Source: Jaltomata sinuosa (Eukaryota; Streptophyta; Magnoliopsida; Solanales; Solanaceae). Taken from it: DNA of 64,000 nucleotides. The notes under the pieces were generated by a model, which saw only the letters and a program-made list of their open reading frames with translations, was not told the DNA's origin and searched no databases. Below are positions 21,532 through 32,660 of the stretch, piece by piece; position 1 is the first letter of the stretch, and each line of letters begins with the position of its first letter. A program made the position numbers and the translations under genes. The DNA lies in assembly GCA_003996215.1 (NCBI GenBank), contig QJPP01007217.1, positions 558,001 to 622,000 on the forward strand, in the 5' to 3' direction.

Positions 21532-23407
21532 TATTATGAATCAATTGTTCCTTATCGGATAAAAAGAGAAACGCTAATGGGTTTATAGGCTAAATGAGTT
21601 CTCCCACCTATCAGACTAATCTTTTAGGTTGGGCTCTCCCATTTGGTTTATAACATTGGTGCTTTCATTGAGAGTAGAGACCACAACTCGGAGCGGTGGC
21701 TTGGACCCAAGAGAGGTGCCAACCGTGATCAACGAGGACTCAGAGTGGTGGCCTGCGCGTCAGGAGTGGTGGTCTGAACCCTGTTAGAACATGCACAGCG
21801 GAAGCAATTCTTATGGATCAATTTAACTCACATAAACGCTAGATAACATCAATCAAAACTAATTTGAGAAAGCTGATTACCTGTTGAAGCTTTCACAGGT
21901 TTCGTTTAGCACCACAGAATCCAGAATTGCGCTACGATCTACAACCTTCTACTAATTCCTGAGTAATTTTTCCAATCAACACTTGTGTGGTCAAGTGCTT
22001 TCTTTTGTCTGAAAAGTGATGATCTTTGTGAAGAACAGTATGTTCTTTTTTATACACAATTCAACAGAAGTTGAATTTCAAAACGTCTGCTTTGATTTCA
22101 CCATTAAGGCAAAACGTTTTTCCATAATTATATAAAAAAACATTTTTCTCCATAAATAGGCAAAATGTTTTTTATCCATAAATATGCACACGTTTTCCAT
22201 TTTAATACTCCTTAAAGTTTCCGTTTTAAAGATTACTCTATTAAAACAAACATTTAGAAGACTAGTAAAATAATTTACTTCTTCCGAATTATTCCTTTTC
22301 TTTACAAAATTGATTAATTAATCAGGTATAGTAGGGACCGTAGATTTATTAACTGAGGCTTTCAATTATGATATTAATCCGCAAATGAATGAATTATCAT
22401 ATCATAATAAACTACAAAATATTCCACTAAAAATTTGTAATTGCACTCCTCGATTTAATTTTGAAATCTACCATTACATCTTATTTAACTCCCCATGTTA
22501 GAATTACCGACACCAATCAATTAAATTAAATTTCTGAAAAATTCAATTCATTGATTAATTTAATCCTTTATTTTTATACTTAACTTATTTCACATGACGG
22601 ATATTAAATCCACCTGCAGGGTTTTCACGTGAAAATTTATAAGCAACCATAAAGGGGTGTCTTCTATCTCAAGTCCGAGACATGGTTCTATCAACTAATT
22701 ATTATTTCACTAGTGTGATTTGTTATCATCCAACCTATTAGGAATATATTAACTCATAATAGAGTCTCACCTTTTAATAGATTAAAATAATAAATCAAAC
22801 TACATAGATCATAATAATTATATCAAGATTAAGAGTATAAGTACATGTAATGGACTAGAGAAGTTGTTTAATAATATTCAGAATATAAACGGACATCTCT
22901 ACTTGGTCCGTTCAATACATACGAAATGTACTAGCACAAGAAGTCGGAATATTACCACTCTCATAATTAAGATCAAATTATATTTAATCTTGTGCTACAA
23001 TCATCAAGATATTTGTCCTACTTTATCTCTGATTGTGAACAATAATTTATAACATATAAGAACCGATAATTTTAATCTTTCGTGTATGAGTTGAATAACT
23101 CCATACACAAAATCATCTACTGTATAAGTAAAGGACACGCATGTTGACACAATGATCTATTTAAATAAAGACTTTATTAAATTAAGTAAATAAAATAAAC
23201 AGTCTTTACATGGATTGAAACCATAATACTATAACATAAATTACATGGTTAATAGTATATTCTATCAGACCCAAGAGGGGTGCCAGCCGTGACCAACGAG
23301 GTCGTTGGTTCTCAAGCGTGGGCAATTGTTATGAACCAATTGTCCCTCATCGGATAAAAAGAGAAACGCTAATGAGTTTATAGGCTAAATGGGTTCTCCC
23401 ACCCATA
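21532..23407 (+). mobile_element. TRIM-like element with short terminal repeats, split by a nested LTR
   Basis: A block of at least 75 bases with 'cggataaaaagagaaacgct' and 'gtttataggctaaatg' occurs at 21532-21655 and again at about 23328-23407. The left copy ends tttataaca and is followed at once by ttggtgctttcattgagag, where a primer-binding site would be. The interior is only about 190 bases once the nested 1486-bp insert is removed, and carries no reading frame. This is the size and layout of a terminal-repeat retrotransposon in miniature. The right repeat is incomplete. Confidence 0.5.
21782..23267. mobile_element. Probable solo LTR (1486 bp) nested in the TRIM-like element
   Basis: Starts TGTTAGAACATG and ends TTCTATCA, so it has TG...CA ends with short inverted termini. 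Flanks are aaccc on the left and gaccc on the right, a five-base target duplication with one difference. It starts with acatgcacagcggaagc, typical of the ends of plant Copia LTRs. There is no internal coding region, so it is read as a solo LTR left by recombination between two LTRs. Confidence 0.6.
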
Positions 23408-23409
23408 AT

Positions 23410-23680
23410 AAGGCTTAGAAATGAATACAGAAAAATAATTTACTATATGTATTATATAATGTAAAGGATCGGAATATTATATTTTCTCATCAAAGAATAA
23501 AAATAAAAACTCTGAATGTAGTAGCTATTTGGGTCGAATATTATTTTATGGAACATGAAAACATTTTAATGTTTGTTTAACATGTCAAGAAACCTACAAT
23601 AAATAATTTGACACATTATTAAATATAATTTTAGGCGGATTTTCGCTGAGAACGGAATAGTATTCGTGTCCAAAGGTGTT
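23410..23680. other. Intergenic, nothing recognised
   Basis: AT-rich spacer between the TRIM-like element and the BAHD-E fragment. Confidence 0.4.
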
Positions 23681-23822
23681 TTTTTGGGTAGAAAAAAACA
23701 AGGGGTATATAAAAGTGAGTGATGCCTTGATCTAAAAGGGAAAGTTAGTGGCATCTTTGAGTAGATGGGGTGGGAGTGAAAGGTTTGATGATTTTCTTGG
23801 AAATTATTGATAGCATTCTTGA
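23680..23822 (-). pseudogene. BAHD-E: isolated 5' fragment of an acyltransferase gene
   Basis: The minus strand from about 23818 encodes a diverged version of the cluster's N-terminus (ISKKIIKPFTPTPSTQ, then LSLLDQGITHFYIPLVFFYP), with an in-frame stop in place of the Lys of RWHKLSL. Similarity ends after the FFYPKK codons, so only about 47 codons remain and the catalytic domain is missing. It lies upstream of nothing functional and is a dead duplicate. Confidence 0.8.
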
Positions 23823-23849
23823 TTAATATTATCATATCGCACTTGAACA

Positions 23850-24340
23850 ACTAGTCAGAATTCTCTCAAATATGCTCTTGTTTGGAGAGCTTTCGACTAC
23901 ATAAAGAGAGATTTAAGAAAAAAATTAAAAGCAGAAAAGAGAGATTGAATGAAGAAGAAGCAATCTCTTTTCTTCCAATTTTAGTTAATACTACTAATTC
24001 TTTTCAAAGAACAACTCTAGAAGAGAAATATGAAAGGGTGATCAAGTTTGGTTTTGTTTTCTTTACGTGTGGAACAGAGTAATTATGGAAAAAGAAGTGA
24101 TTCACAATCCTACATTATAACTAGGGACAAACTTAGCTAATAAATAAAAGTAGAATGTATCATATGACTGAAACACAAAAGGCCAGCAATTTGTTTTATT
24201 AATCAGGAAGAAGAAACAAGCAATACAACAGAAAAAATAATTCGAAACTCAAGTTATTTTGGACAACTATTTATCACAACGACTCAATCCCAAGTAAGTT
24301 GGATCTGCCTCTATATATGAAATTGAAGAAGCTCTTAATT
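23850..24340. other. Spacer holding the 3' flank of BAHD-B
   Basis: From about 24150 the sequence (for example gaatgtatcatatgactg and caatcccaagtaagttggat) matches the flank downstream of genes C and D (32475-32660 and 35835-36030). A plus-strand frame at 23882-24082 (66 residues, Lys/Arg-rich) has no recognised family. Confidence 0.5.
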
Positions 24341-25549
24341 TGTCATGAAGTATTCCAATATTTCATGAAATAATGAGCAGTGGGAGTAGCAAATTCAAGA
24401 AGGTGTTTGTGATGCTGGAACACAGATATTTCTTCTTCATTCAAATTAACAAATGCTTCAATTCCTCCATCATATGTCCTCATCAAGAAAATAAACTTGT
24501 TAATTGGACACTTTGCAAAACTTGATCTAATTGGCTTCCCAAATCCAAAATCTAAATCTTGTATTAATGGGAACTTACTTAAGCTACTCGAAACGTAAAG
24601 ATCACATTTCCTTTTATGGGATGTGTCCTTCCCTGTTCTATATGTATCTAGCATCTCTATAGCCAACTCATTTTCTTCAACATTATTTCTTGTAGAGAGG
24701 TTGTTTCTCGACTTCCTTATATCAGCTAATAATTTTGGTAACTTGAGTTCTTCCTCGTTGTCGTATATCGGTGAGGACAATACGGTAATGATATTTCCTA
24801 TAGAGTTTGGTGGTAGCCGGAGTGAAATCATTTCTCTCAAATCCGAGAACTGGATCAACTGAGATGGCTTGAATGAGCCAGAATTAACAATGGTGGCAGA
24901 AAATGCAGCACATTTGTAGACAAGTGCATTAACTGCCTCGTTGCTCGTTACATTTTGCACGGTAATTGAGGATTTTAATGCACTTAGGTTTGTGCTGGAG
25001 AAAATAAACCTCTTTTGGACACATTTATCCGCGTCTGATCCAATAACAGGGGAAACCAATGGAATTGGCGATGGTACAATGGAATCCCCAGCAAAATAAG
25101 GCGATGGGCTTGTATTTGAACCTCGAATTAATGCAGCCCTCCCTCAAGAAACAATGGACACTGCTTCCATCTCCTATTTTGTGCGACATGCAGACACTGA
25201 GTGCTATTCCTCCGCAATCAAAATGGCTTAATTGAGCTACAGTTAAGGCGCAATCCGCGCCATTAGCCCAAGGTACACCTTGAGGAAATGTCAAATCTTT
25301 GACATTTGAATCAGGGTGATTAACAATTTTGTCCATTGGAGAATTGATTTGGACTTCAAAGAACTCAGCCCCATTGTCATCACACTCAATAGTGGCATTG
25401 TCTTTTAGGCTTCCAGCCCATGGATAGTAACAAGTTAATGTTTTTGACAAAGAGTCTGATAGAAGTTTTGATAGTTGTTTAGGCCCATTTGGGATGGTAT
25501 TCACTTGGTTTTTGGGGTAGAAAAAGACAAGGGGCATATACTATGGGGG

Positions 25550-25725
25550 GCACCGGCACCGGTACCGGTAGGACCGGACCGGTATTAACCGGAACCGGAC
25601 CGGCACCGGAGCATCCTTCCGCCGGTTGGACGGGAACCGGGACGGTACCGGTACAACCGGGAATTTTTCCCTTTTCGTCTCGGACCGGACCGGGACCGGA
25701 CCGGTATACCGGGTCCCGGTCCTTT
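25550..25725. repeat. Left subterminal ACCGG/CCGGT repeat region of hAT1
   Basis: Dense, irregular repetition of accgg, ccggt and ggaccgg within about 175 bases, sharply GC-rich against an AT-rich background. The right end has a matching region at about 29308-29480. In hAT elements such subterminal clusters are transposase-binding sites; that role is inferred here. Confidence 0.75.
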
Positions 25726-25744
25726 TTTTTTTTTAAATTTTAAT

Positions 25745-26255
25745 TAAATTAAAATTTGGTTATTTATAATTGAAAAAGTTTCAAAATATATAAGTTATTT
25801 TATATTTCATTTAAAAGTATAACTTAATAAATTAGACTTTTTTTAGAGTTTAAATTTTAAACTCTAAAAGTTTAAAACTTTAAATTTCAAATTTTAAACT
25901 CTTAAAAACTTTTTAAACTCTTAAGTCTTAAAAGTTTAAATTTAAATTTTTAAACTATAACTAACTTAATAACTTACTTACTTAAGTTTGAAACTTTTTA
26001 AACTATATCAAACTTTGTTAAACAAACTTTTTAAATTTCAAATTGTAACTTAAGTTTGAAACATTTAAAAATTGAAATATATAAAAAAGACTTGTATTAA
26101 ATTGAAGACAATAATTAAAAAAATTTAAGGCGAATAACCTATAATTTTATTCATAAAAATTAAATAATACAATTTGTATTACAAATATTAGAAGAGAACC
26201 TAATCTACGCAGCCACCTTCTAGGAAGGGTTCTGTTTGAATTAGGCCTCGAACTA
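25745..26255. other. AT-rich noncoding 3' region of hAT1
   Basis: Low-complexity DNA made largely of variants of tttaaact and aaatttt between the transposase stop and the left subterminal repeats. No gene. Confidence 0.6.
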
Positions 26256-26260
26256 TCATA

Positions 26261-28824
26261 CTAATATTTGAATCCTTGAAAATAGTCTTGACGTAGAGTT
26301 TCTAACAATTCCCTTGTAACATTTTCTGGAAGTGGTTGTTGTGCTTGATCCTCCAATTCATCCATGCCGTCTTCACTAGAATTTACCAAAATATTATCTA
26401 TATCATATTCAAATTGGACAGGTAAACTAGGACGCCCATAATTCCTTCGCTCGGCATTGATCCAATCTCTAAACAATACCAATATCTCCAAGCTGTCTGA
26501 TGCTAATGAATACCTATGCTCCCCAATTTGATATCTTGCTGCACTAAAAGCGCCCTCCGAAGCTACTGAAGATGCTTGAATAGCTAGCAAATCTCGAACC
26601 ACCGGTTGAAGTTTTGGAAATGACTTGCCGCGAGTCTTCCACCATTCCAAAAGTTGAGGTTTGCCTTGTGCATCCTTAATGCTTTCCATTCCCTGATTAA
26701 GATATTCATCAAAATCATTCCTTTCATTAGAAGTAAGACCAAGATAATTTTCCATCATATTATCAATATCATCTTCATTTGAATATCTACGCCTAGAACT
26801 TGAAGGTTCTACATTATGTACTTCATCATTTATTCTACTAGAATTATACAAGTCATACAATTTTCTAGCTTCAATTCTTATGCTATCTTTAACATCGGAC
26901 AAACTAGGTATTTTGTCCTCTTCGGCAACTTCGTCACCTTGGATACTTTGCTGATATATAATCTCTAAAATATCTATATTTGAATATATTCTTTCAACCA
27001 TTCGTGATGCACCTATTTCTTTGTAAGTTGGGTTTAATAAACAAGCAGTTAAATAAATTTGAGGAATAGGAATAAAATATTTTCTAAATTTTTTAATCAT
27101 TGCATTAATAGAATCTTTAAACCGTGGAATATTTTTGTATTGAAAAAATTTATCAGAAATAGCACATATATTTGGTAAAACTGAACAAATAGTTGGATAA
27201 TAAAGTCCAGATATTTGTTTTGTAGCTAAATAAAAAACTTTTAAAAATTCTTTAAGTTCATATACTTCTTTCCAATCAGTGTCAGTAATTCTATAATCAA
27301 TATCTGAATTGTGAGCATTCCAAACCATTTGTAAAGGCTTTCTATATTCATAAGCAACTTTAAGCATTTCATATAAAGAATTCCATCTAGTAGACACTGT
27401 TTTTGGAATTTTTCTAGGGGGAAGTTCTAATTCACGACACCGATTTTCAAACTCTACACGCCTAGACTTTACTTGACATTTAAAAATAAAATGGCATGCA
27501 GCTTCACATTTTATACAACCATTATTATGCATTGCTACACCATCTCTAACAATTAAATTATATATGTGTGCAGCACACCTAATATGAAAACCGTCAATAT
27601 AAATAGGGCAAATTATCGGTTTTAGTTTATCAACAGCATTTGTATTATTAGAAGCATTATCAAGGGTGACACTAATTACTTTATTACAAATTCCATAAAA
27701 TTGTAAAACATCTATAATAGTTTGAGCTATGTAACTACCGGTTTTCAGCATTTCACAACATTTATAACCTAAAATTCTTTTTTGCATGTTCCAATTTTCA
27801 TCAATCCAATGACCAGTAATAGTGAAATAATCGTTACCATTAGGACTACGACCCATATCAGAAGTGATAGCCATTCTACAGAAGTGATAGCCATTCTACA
27901 AGTATTATAGTTAAATAAACAACGAAGATATTGTACATGTTGTCCTTGATAATCAAAAATAGCTTTTTTAATAGTATTTCTTGAAAAAACTGTGAAAGAA
28001 GGATTATACACTATTTGAATATAATGAACAAAATCGGGATTTTCAGCAAAACTAAAAGGCAAGCCACAAAGAACAATCATTTTAGCTAATTCTTCAAGAT
28101 CTCTTTCTCTACTATAACTGCGATGTGTACTAGGGCCAGCAACATTAGAAGGGTTTAACTGTGTTTGGATCATGTTAGAGGCCCCTACTCCTACAGATGC
28201 ATCGGGAAGGGGAGTACCATATTTTTTTGCATCGGCTATAGCCTGAGCTTGCAAAAATTCATTTTTACAACATCCCATTAAATGATTTCTTAAATGTCCC
28301 GTCCCACCCGACTTTCCCGTAGTTTTATGATTCAAAATATATTTACATATTTTACAAATAGCTTGAGTTTTATCCTCACTTTGAATCATAAATTGCCACA
28401 CAACAGATTTTTTAGGACGTTCAGCCTTTGGCTTAGCCCTAGTAGGATGTACAGGGGGAGGGGGAGTGGGAGCGGGAGCAGGAGTGGGACTAGTATCCGT
28501 AGGCGGCTCTGTTTCATCATCATCATAAGTATCATTACCATCATATTCATTATCATATTCTACTTCTTCATCTAGTTCTTCATTAAAATTACCAAACCTT
28601 GTCTGTAAAAATTCATGATCTAATTGAGTATTTCTATCAATATTAAAAGGAGTTTCATCAACATGTGTAAAATCATCCGTATTTATTCTTAATTCAGGTT
28701 GTTGTCTAGTTTTAGATTTGGATTTAGAAGAACTACCGACTTTAGTTTTTCCGGTTACTGCATTAGTCAACCTACCAAAAAGTATTTTTTTACCTTGGCC
28801 AACATTTTTATCACCGGATTCCAT
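26261..28824 (-). pseudogene. hAT1 transposase, one frameshift
   Basis: Two adjacent frames form one transposase of about 840 residues. The first (28824-27769) has an acidic, Pro-rich N-terminus and a BED-type zinc finger (CKIC, then HLRNH, about residues 156-184). The second (27874-26261) holds the catalytic body (TLDNASNNTNAVDKL, IRCAAHIYNLIV) and ends with the hATC dimerisation domain (VRDLLAIQASSVASEGAFS). The frames are separated by an exact 20-bp tandem duplication at 27861-27880 and 27881-27900 (gaagtgatagccattctaca). Since 20 is not a multiple of three, that duplication alone accounts for the frame break; I saw no other disabling change. This copy should not make a full transposase, although the ends may still be mobilised in trans. 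Confidence 0.9.
27861..27900. repeat. Exact 20-bp tandem duplication inside the transposase
   Basis: gaagtgatagccattctaca is repeated head to tail without change. It places the two transposase reading frames out of register by two bases, which fits the observed frames exactly. Confidence 0.95.
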
Positions 28825-29307
28825 ATTAAAATATTAATAGTAAGCAAATAAATAAATACAAAAATTAAATGCAAAAAAATAAATAAGTAAAGAGATGAAA
28901 GTTGGAACGAATGTACCAAACGTCTGCGTAAAACCAGACGTGTATAACCAAAAGCCAAAATTGATAGATAAAACTTGAAGCTTGAAAATTGCTCCAAAAT
29001 AATCCAACAAATAAAATTAACAATTTAATAGAGACTATTAGAGAATAGAGAGTAGAAGAGATTGAGAGTTGAGAGAGTAGATGAAGAAGAAGAAATTTTG
29101 TGTAATAAATAATGAAGGGGTGGGGGGTTTTTATAGTTAAAATTTAGGACTAAAATGTATTTTTAAAAACTTTGGGGTATTAAAAAAAGTTTGGGGGGTA
29201 GGGGGGTGTTTTGGGGGGGCTGTTTGGCTGATATAGCCTTTGGGTGGGGCCCACTGGCCGTTGCCAACGGCTATTTTAAGAAAAAAAAAATTGAAATTTT
29301 TCGCCGA

Positions 29308-29480
29308 ATCGAACCGGACCGGTACCGGGACGGACCGGACCAGGACGATCCGGTAACCTTTACCCCTTCCGTCCCGTTACCCCTACCGGCCCACCCCTCC
29401 TCCGGACGGAATCGGAGTCCACCGGACCGGAACCGGACCGGTAACGGACCGGGACGGTCCGGAACCGGTACCGGCACCTC
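29308..29480. repeat. Right subterminal ACCGG repeat region of hAT1
   Basis: GC-rich cluster of ccggaccgg, ggtaccgg and similar words, mirroring the left end of hAT1. Confidence 0.75.
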
Positions 29481-29740
29481 CCGATTCTGTTGCCTCCCTT
29501 AGCATATACATGTGAGTGAGGCCTTGACCTATAAGGGAAAGTTTGAAGAATCTTTGAGTAGATGGGGTGGGAGTGAAAGGTTTGATGATTTTCTTCGAAA
29601 TTAGTGATAGCATTCTTGATGCATTCAACATATATATAATGAGTCTCTCTTATCAGTCCATTACAACTAAGGTAGAGTATATATATACATTATATACCAT
29701 GATGACGATGAGACCTTAAATGCTAAAGGAAAATTAAAAA

Positions 29741-31840
29741 TAAGACTGTCAACTGGACCGGTCTGACCCGGACCGGACCGGTTAGATCGGCCCAAATACA
29801 AAATCGGACCGTGGCTGATGAAGACCGGAAGGGGGGACCGGGTTCGGGGGCAGGATCGTGGGCTGGGACGTCCAGGCCTGGCAACCCGGCAGACCGGCCT
29901 AGATCTGATACCGGACTTGGCCCACCGGTGCACCGGACTGGACTGGACCGGCCCGGTTAATTAAAAAAATATATATATATTAGGGGGCCATTTGTTTAAT
30001 GGGCTGACAGGCCACATGGACCGCCTGTCACCTAGGCCTGCCCGCCGCCTGGCCCTATAATAGCCTTTTCAGGCTATGTTGAATTGTCAATCAACATGAC
30101 AACATTCAACCATTACTTCAGGCCTTCAATTCAACATTTCAACTTGTTGAAGTTGAATGTTGGTCCAACGGTTACAATGTCGTTTAGGCCAACGTTTCTT
30201 TCTTCCCCATTTTAAAAAATTTACCTATTTTTCATATATAAATACCTTCTAAATTTCATCATTTTTATAAATACTTCTCATTCTCTCTCAATTTTCACTC
30301 TTGATTTCTAGCAATATCAGAATATTATTTTATTATTTTGCTATTAACAATATCAAGTTCAAGGAAGTTCAAGCAATTGATCAATTTACGGTTGCTTAAT
30401 TACTTCTTTGTCTCCGATAATTTGGTATAATCGTTCTATCTCTTACTTTTAATTAGTATATTGTTTGTTGAATATCTTTTTGTATTAATTTTGTGTTTTT
30501 AATATTTATCAATTTAATTTATAAAATGGATAAAGTAAGGCAACTTGGTAAAAGTGTTAAAAATTTATGTCCCGAAAGTAGTAGTGGTAGTAAGAAAAAA
30601 ATTACTTCTGGTAGAGGTAGTACAAGCGGTAGAAATAATTATTCTCGTGTGCCTCCACCATCACCTAGTGAGATAGGAGAACGAGATATTCCTATGGGTG
30701 CACATGATTTGAATTATTTTGAGGCGCAAGAAAATTATGGAATTGAAGAAGAAAATGAAGTTGACGTAAGTGTACATAATAATAATAATAATAATAATAA
30801 TGATGGTGATGATGATGAACCCACTAGTCCCGTTATTGATAATGCTCAATCTCGTACTCCTAATCTTCCTCCACGGCCTAGAAAGCCCCATAAATTAACT
30901 AGTGTTGCATGACATTTTTATACTAAATTAGAAGGAACAACTCTTGTTGAATGCAATCTTTGTCAAAAACAATATCAGCATAAGACCGGGGGTAATGCTG
31001 GGGGAACGGGTCAATTGATGAGACATTTGAGAACCGATCATGTAGGCTGGGAAGAACTTTTAAAAGAAGGTGGGGCTGGTGGAACACATAGACAAACTAA
31101 AATGAACCCACATACCGGTAAATTAGTTGGGACGTATAATAAAAAGAAAGACCGTGAAGAGTTAGCGAAAATGATAGCATTGGGTTGTTTGTCTTTCACG
31201 TTTGCTTCTTTTGATGCTTTTGTTCATTACATACAATCTATTTATAACCCAATGTTTACCGGTATTCCTAGAAGTACTTGTCGATCAGATATTTTTAGAC
31301 TACATGGACAATATGCATTTTATTTACGTTGGTTATTAATAAATCTTCCATGTAGAGTTTCTCTTACTTCTGATCTTGATCGTGCGGTTAATAAAAATGA
31401 TTATTTAACAATTACTTGTCATTGGATAAATAGTAATTTTGTCATGCAAAAACGTATTTTGGCATTTCGATATGATGAAGATCGTAGGCATACTGCAGAT
31501 TTTATTTCTAAATCTATCTCAGTGGTTACAGATTATTATGGTCTTAATGAAAAAGTTTTATGTATGGCTTTTGATAATGCATCTAACAACACCGCTGCTA
31601 TTGATGATTTAAAAATTATGCTTACTCCTCCGTGTGTAGAAATTTTTCATGTTAGGTGTGCTTGTCATATATACAATCTAATCGTAAAAGATAGTCTTGA
31701 TTTTTTTGAACCTGTGATTGAAAAAAATTAGGCATGCAGTTGGCTTTATTCAAGGAAATAATAGAAAGTTTAGACTTACTGAATTTAAAAGAAAATGTAA
31801 AGACAATAATCTTAGACCAAGATTAATGCCTGAAGAAATA
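29741..31840 (+). mobile_element. hAT2: second hAT element, 3' half missing, in the BAHD-B promoter
   Basis: Starts taagactgtcaactggaccg directly after host bases attaaaaa, at a point where gene C's promoter (34070 region) is uninterrupted. A GC-rich ACCGG/CCGGT subterminal region runs to about 29960. Then comes a leader with C/T- and AT-rich sequence (30000-30500) and a plus-strand transposase frame. Similarity stops abruptly near 31840, where sequence matching the downstream flank of BAHD-D begins. The right end and hATC domain are absent, so no target duplication can be tested. Confidence 0.8.
30526..31840 (+). pseudogene. hAT2 transposase fragment with a nonsense codon and a frameshift
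   Basis: From ATG 30526 (MDKVRQLGKS) the frame has a Ser/Gly-rich N-terminus, an Asn run encoded by (aat)n, and Pro-rich sequence, then TGA at 30910-30912 where the family has Trp (context VA-stop-HFYTKLEG). The same frame reopens into a BED zinc finger (CNLC, then MRHLRTDH) and the catalytic start region (YIQSIYNP, MAFDNASNNTAA, CACHIYNLIV). Near 31725 an A-run shifts the frame, and coding continues as VGFIQGNNRKFRLTEFKRKC to about 31840, where it is cut off. Related to hAT1 along its length but clearly a different family member. Confidence 0.85.
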
Positions 31841-32660
31841 TGTGTCTAAGTGATGGACTAGATTATTTTATTTATTTCTTAAGACTACTTTGCGGAATGT
31901 ACAGAGCAGTAAAGTAACAACACAATATTTTGATGTGAAAAACACCCGGCTCACAGCAGTGAAAAATCACGACCTACACCTCTGTAGAATTTGTTTCAAA
32001 TTTCACTAAAACAATGAGCTTCAACAAAATTTAGATTACAAACCCTTGTAATCTAGGAACTAACTCTAATTCATGTTGCAACAACCTACACAGATTGTTG
32101 AGCCCCCTCCGAGTTACCCTTAACTTGGAGCCTAGATTTCTCGAAGTTTTTTACCTAAACACAGCTTTTAAGAAAGCTGAAATAAGTACAACTCGATCAC
32201 ATTAATCCCAATACAATATATCTAGATTTGAAGACTGTGTATCGCCTTCAAGTCGACATATCAAAAAGACTATATGGCAGATTATCAAAAACAAATCGAC
32301 AGATTATCGCCTCATGGTAATACTTTCTTTGTCTCAATTAATGTGGCACCATTTGACTTGACACAAAGTTTAAGAAAGAAACGAAGTCTTTTGACTTAGC
32401 ACTAATATGTTGTTATTGTTGTTGTATTATGATAAAAGACAACACCCTAAAATAATAAATTGCATGAAATTACGAATGTATCATATGACTGGAACAAAAG
32501 CCAGTATTTTTTTTATTAATCAAGAAGAAGAAACAAACGACACAACAGAAATATAATTTGAAATGATATTAAAGTTGTTTCGGACAACTATTTATTACTA
32601 CGACTTAATCCCAAGTAAGTTGGATCTATGAAATTGAAGAAGCTCTTAATTTGCCATGAA

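Larger units (their letters stand above)
25534..29509 (-). mobile_element. hAT-family DNA transposon (hAT1) with 8-bp target duplication
   Basis: The element is 25542-29501 (3960 bp). The host octamer gcatatac flanks it at 25534-25541 and 29502-29509; uninterrupted genes have it once. Ends are tatggggggca on the left and, reading inward on the other strand, taagggaggca on the right: imperfect 11-bp inverted repeats of the hAT type. Both subterminal regions are packed with ACCGG words. It encodes one transposase on the minus strand, broken by a 20-bp duplication. The intact ends and host duplication point to recent transposition. Confidence 0.93.
24343..29631 (-). pseudogene. BAHD-B: acyltransferase gene split by a hAT transposon and frameshifted
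   Basis: The 5' part (29631-29502, MLNASRMLSL to THMYM) and the remainder (25541-24343, from MPLVFFYPKN) belong to one gene separated by the 3960-bp hAT element. Within the remainder, two bases present in A, C and D (gcagcccaatccc) are missing near 25138 (gcagccctccc), which shifts the frame just after the HxxxD motif (SHKIGDG). The downstream frame resumes with VSPVIGSD, keeps DFGFG and runs to a stop nine residues past the usual ATPTAH end. A second hAT fragment lies about 110 bases upstream of the ATG. Any of these changes should prevent a normal enzyme. The promoter segment 29632-29740 is almost identical to that of gene C, so inactivation is recent. Confidence 0.92.

Noticed and set aside
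25489..25743. Gly/Thr-rich open frame over the left end of hAT1
   Set aside because: It is a translation of ACCGG subterminal repeats and crosses the transposon boundary.
28294..28575. Open frame on the plus strand opposite the hAT1 transposase
   Set aside because: It is the complement of the acidic/Pro-rich transposase region and has no family features of its own.
31841..32280. Possible LTR at the start of the duplicated BAHD unit
   Set aside because: It recurs only with the duplicated unit in this window and I could not find TG...CA ends or a primer-binding site, so it is left as repeat-derived DNA of unknown type.
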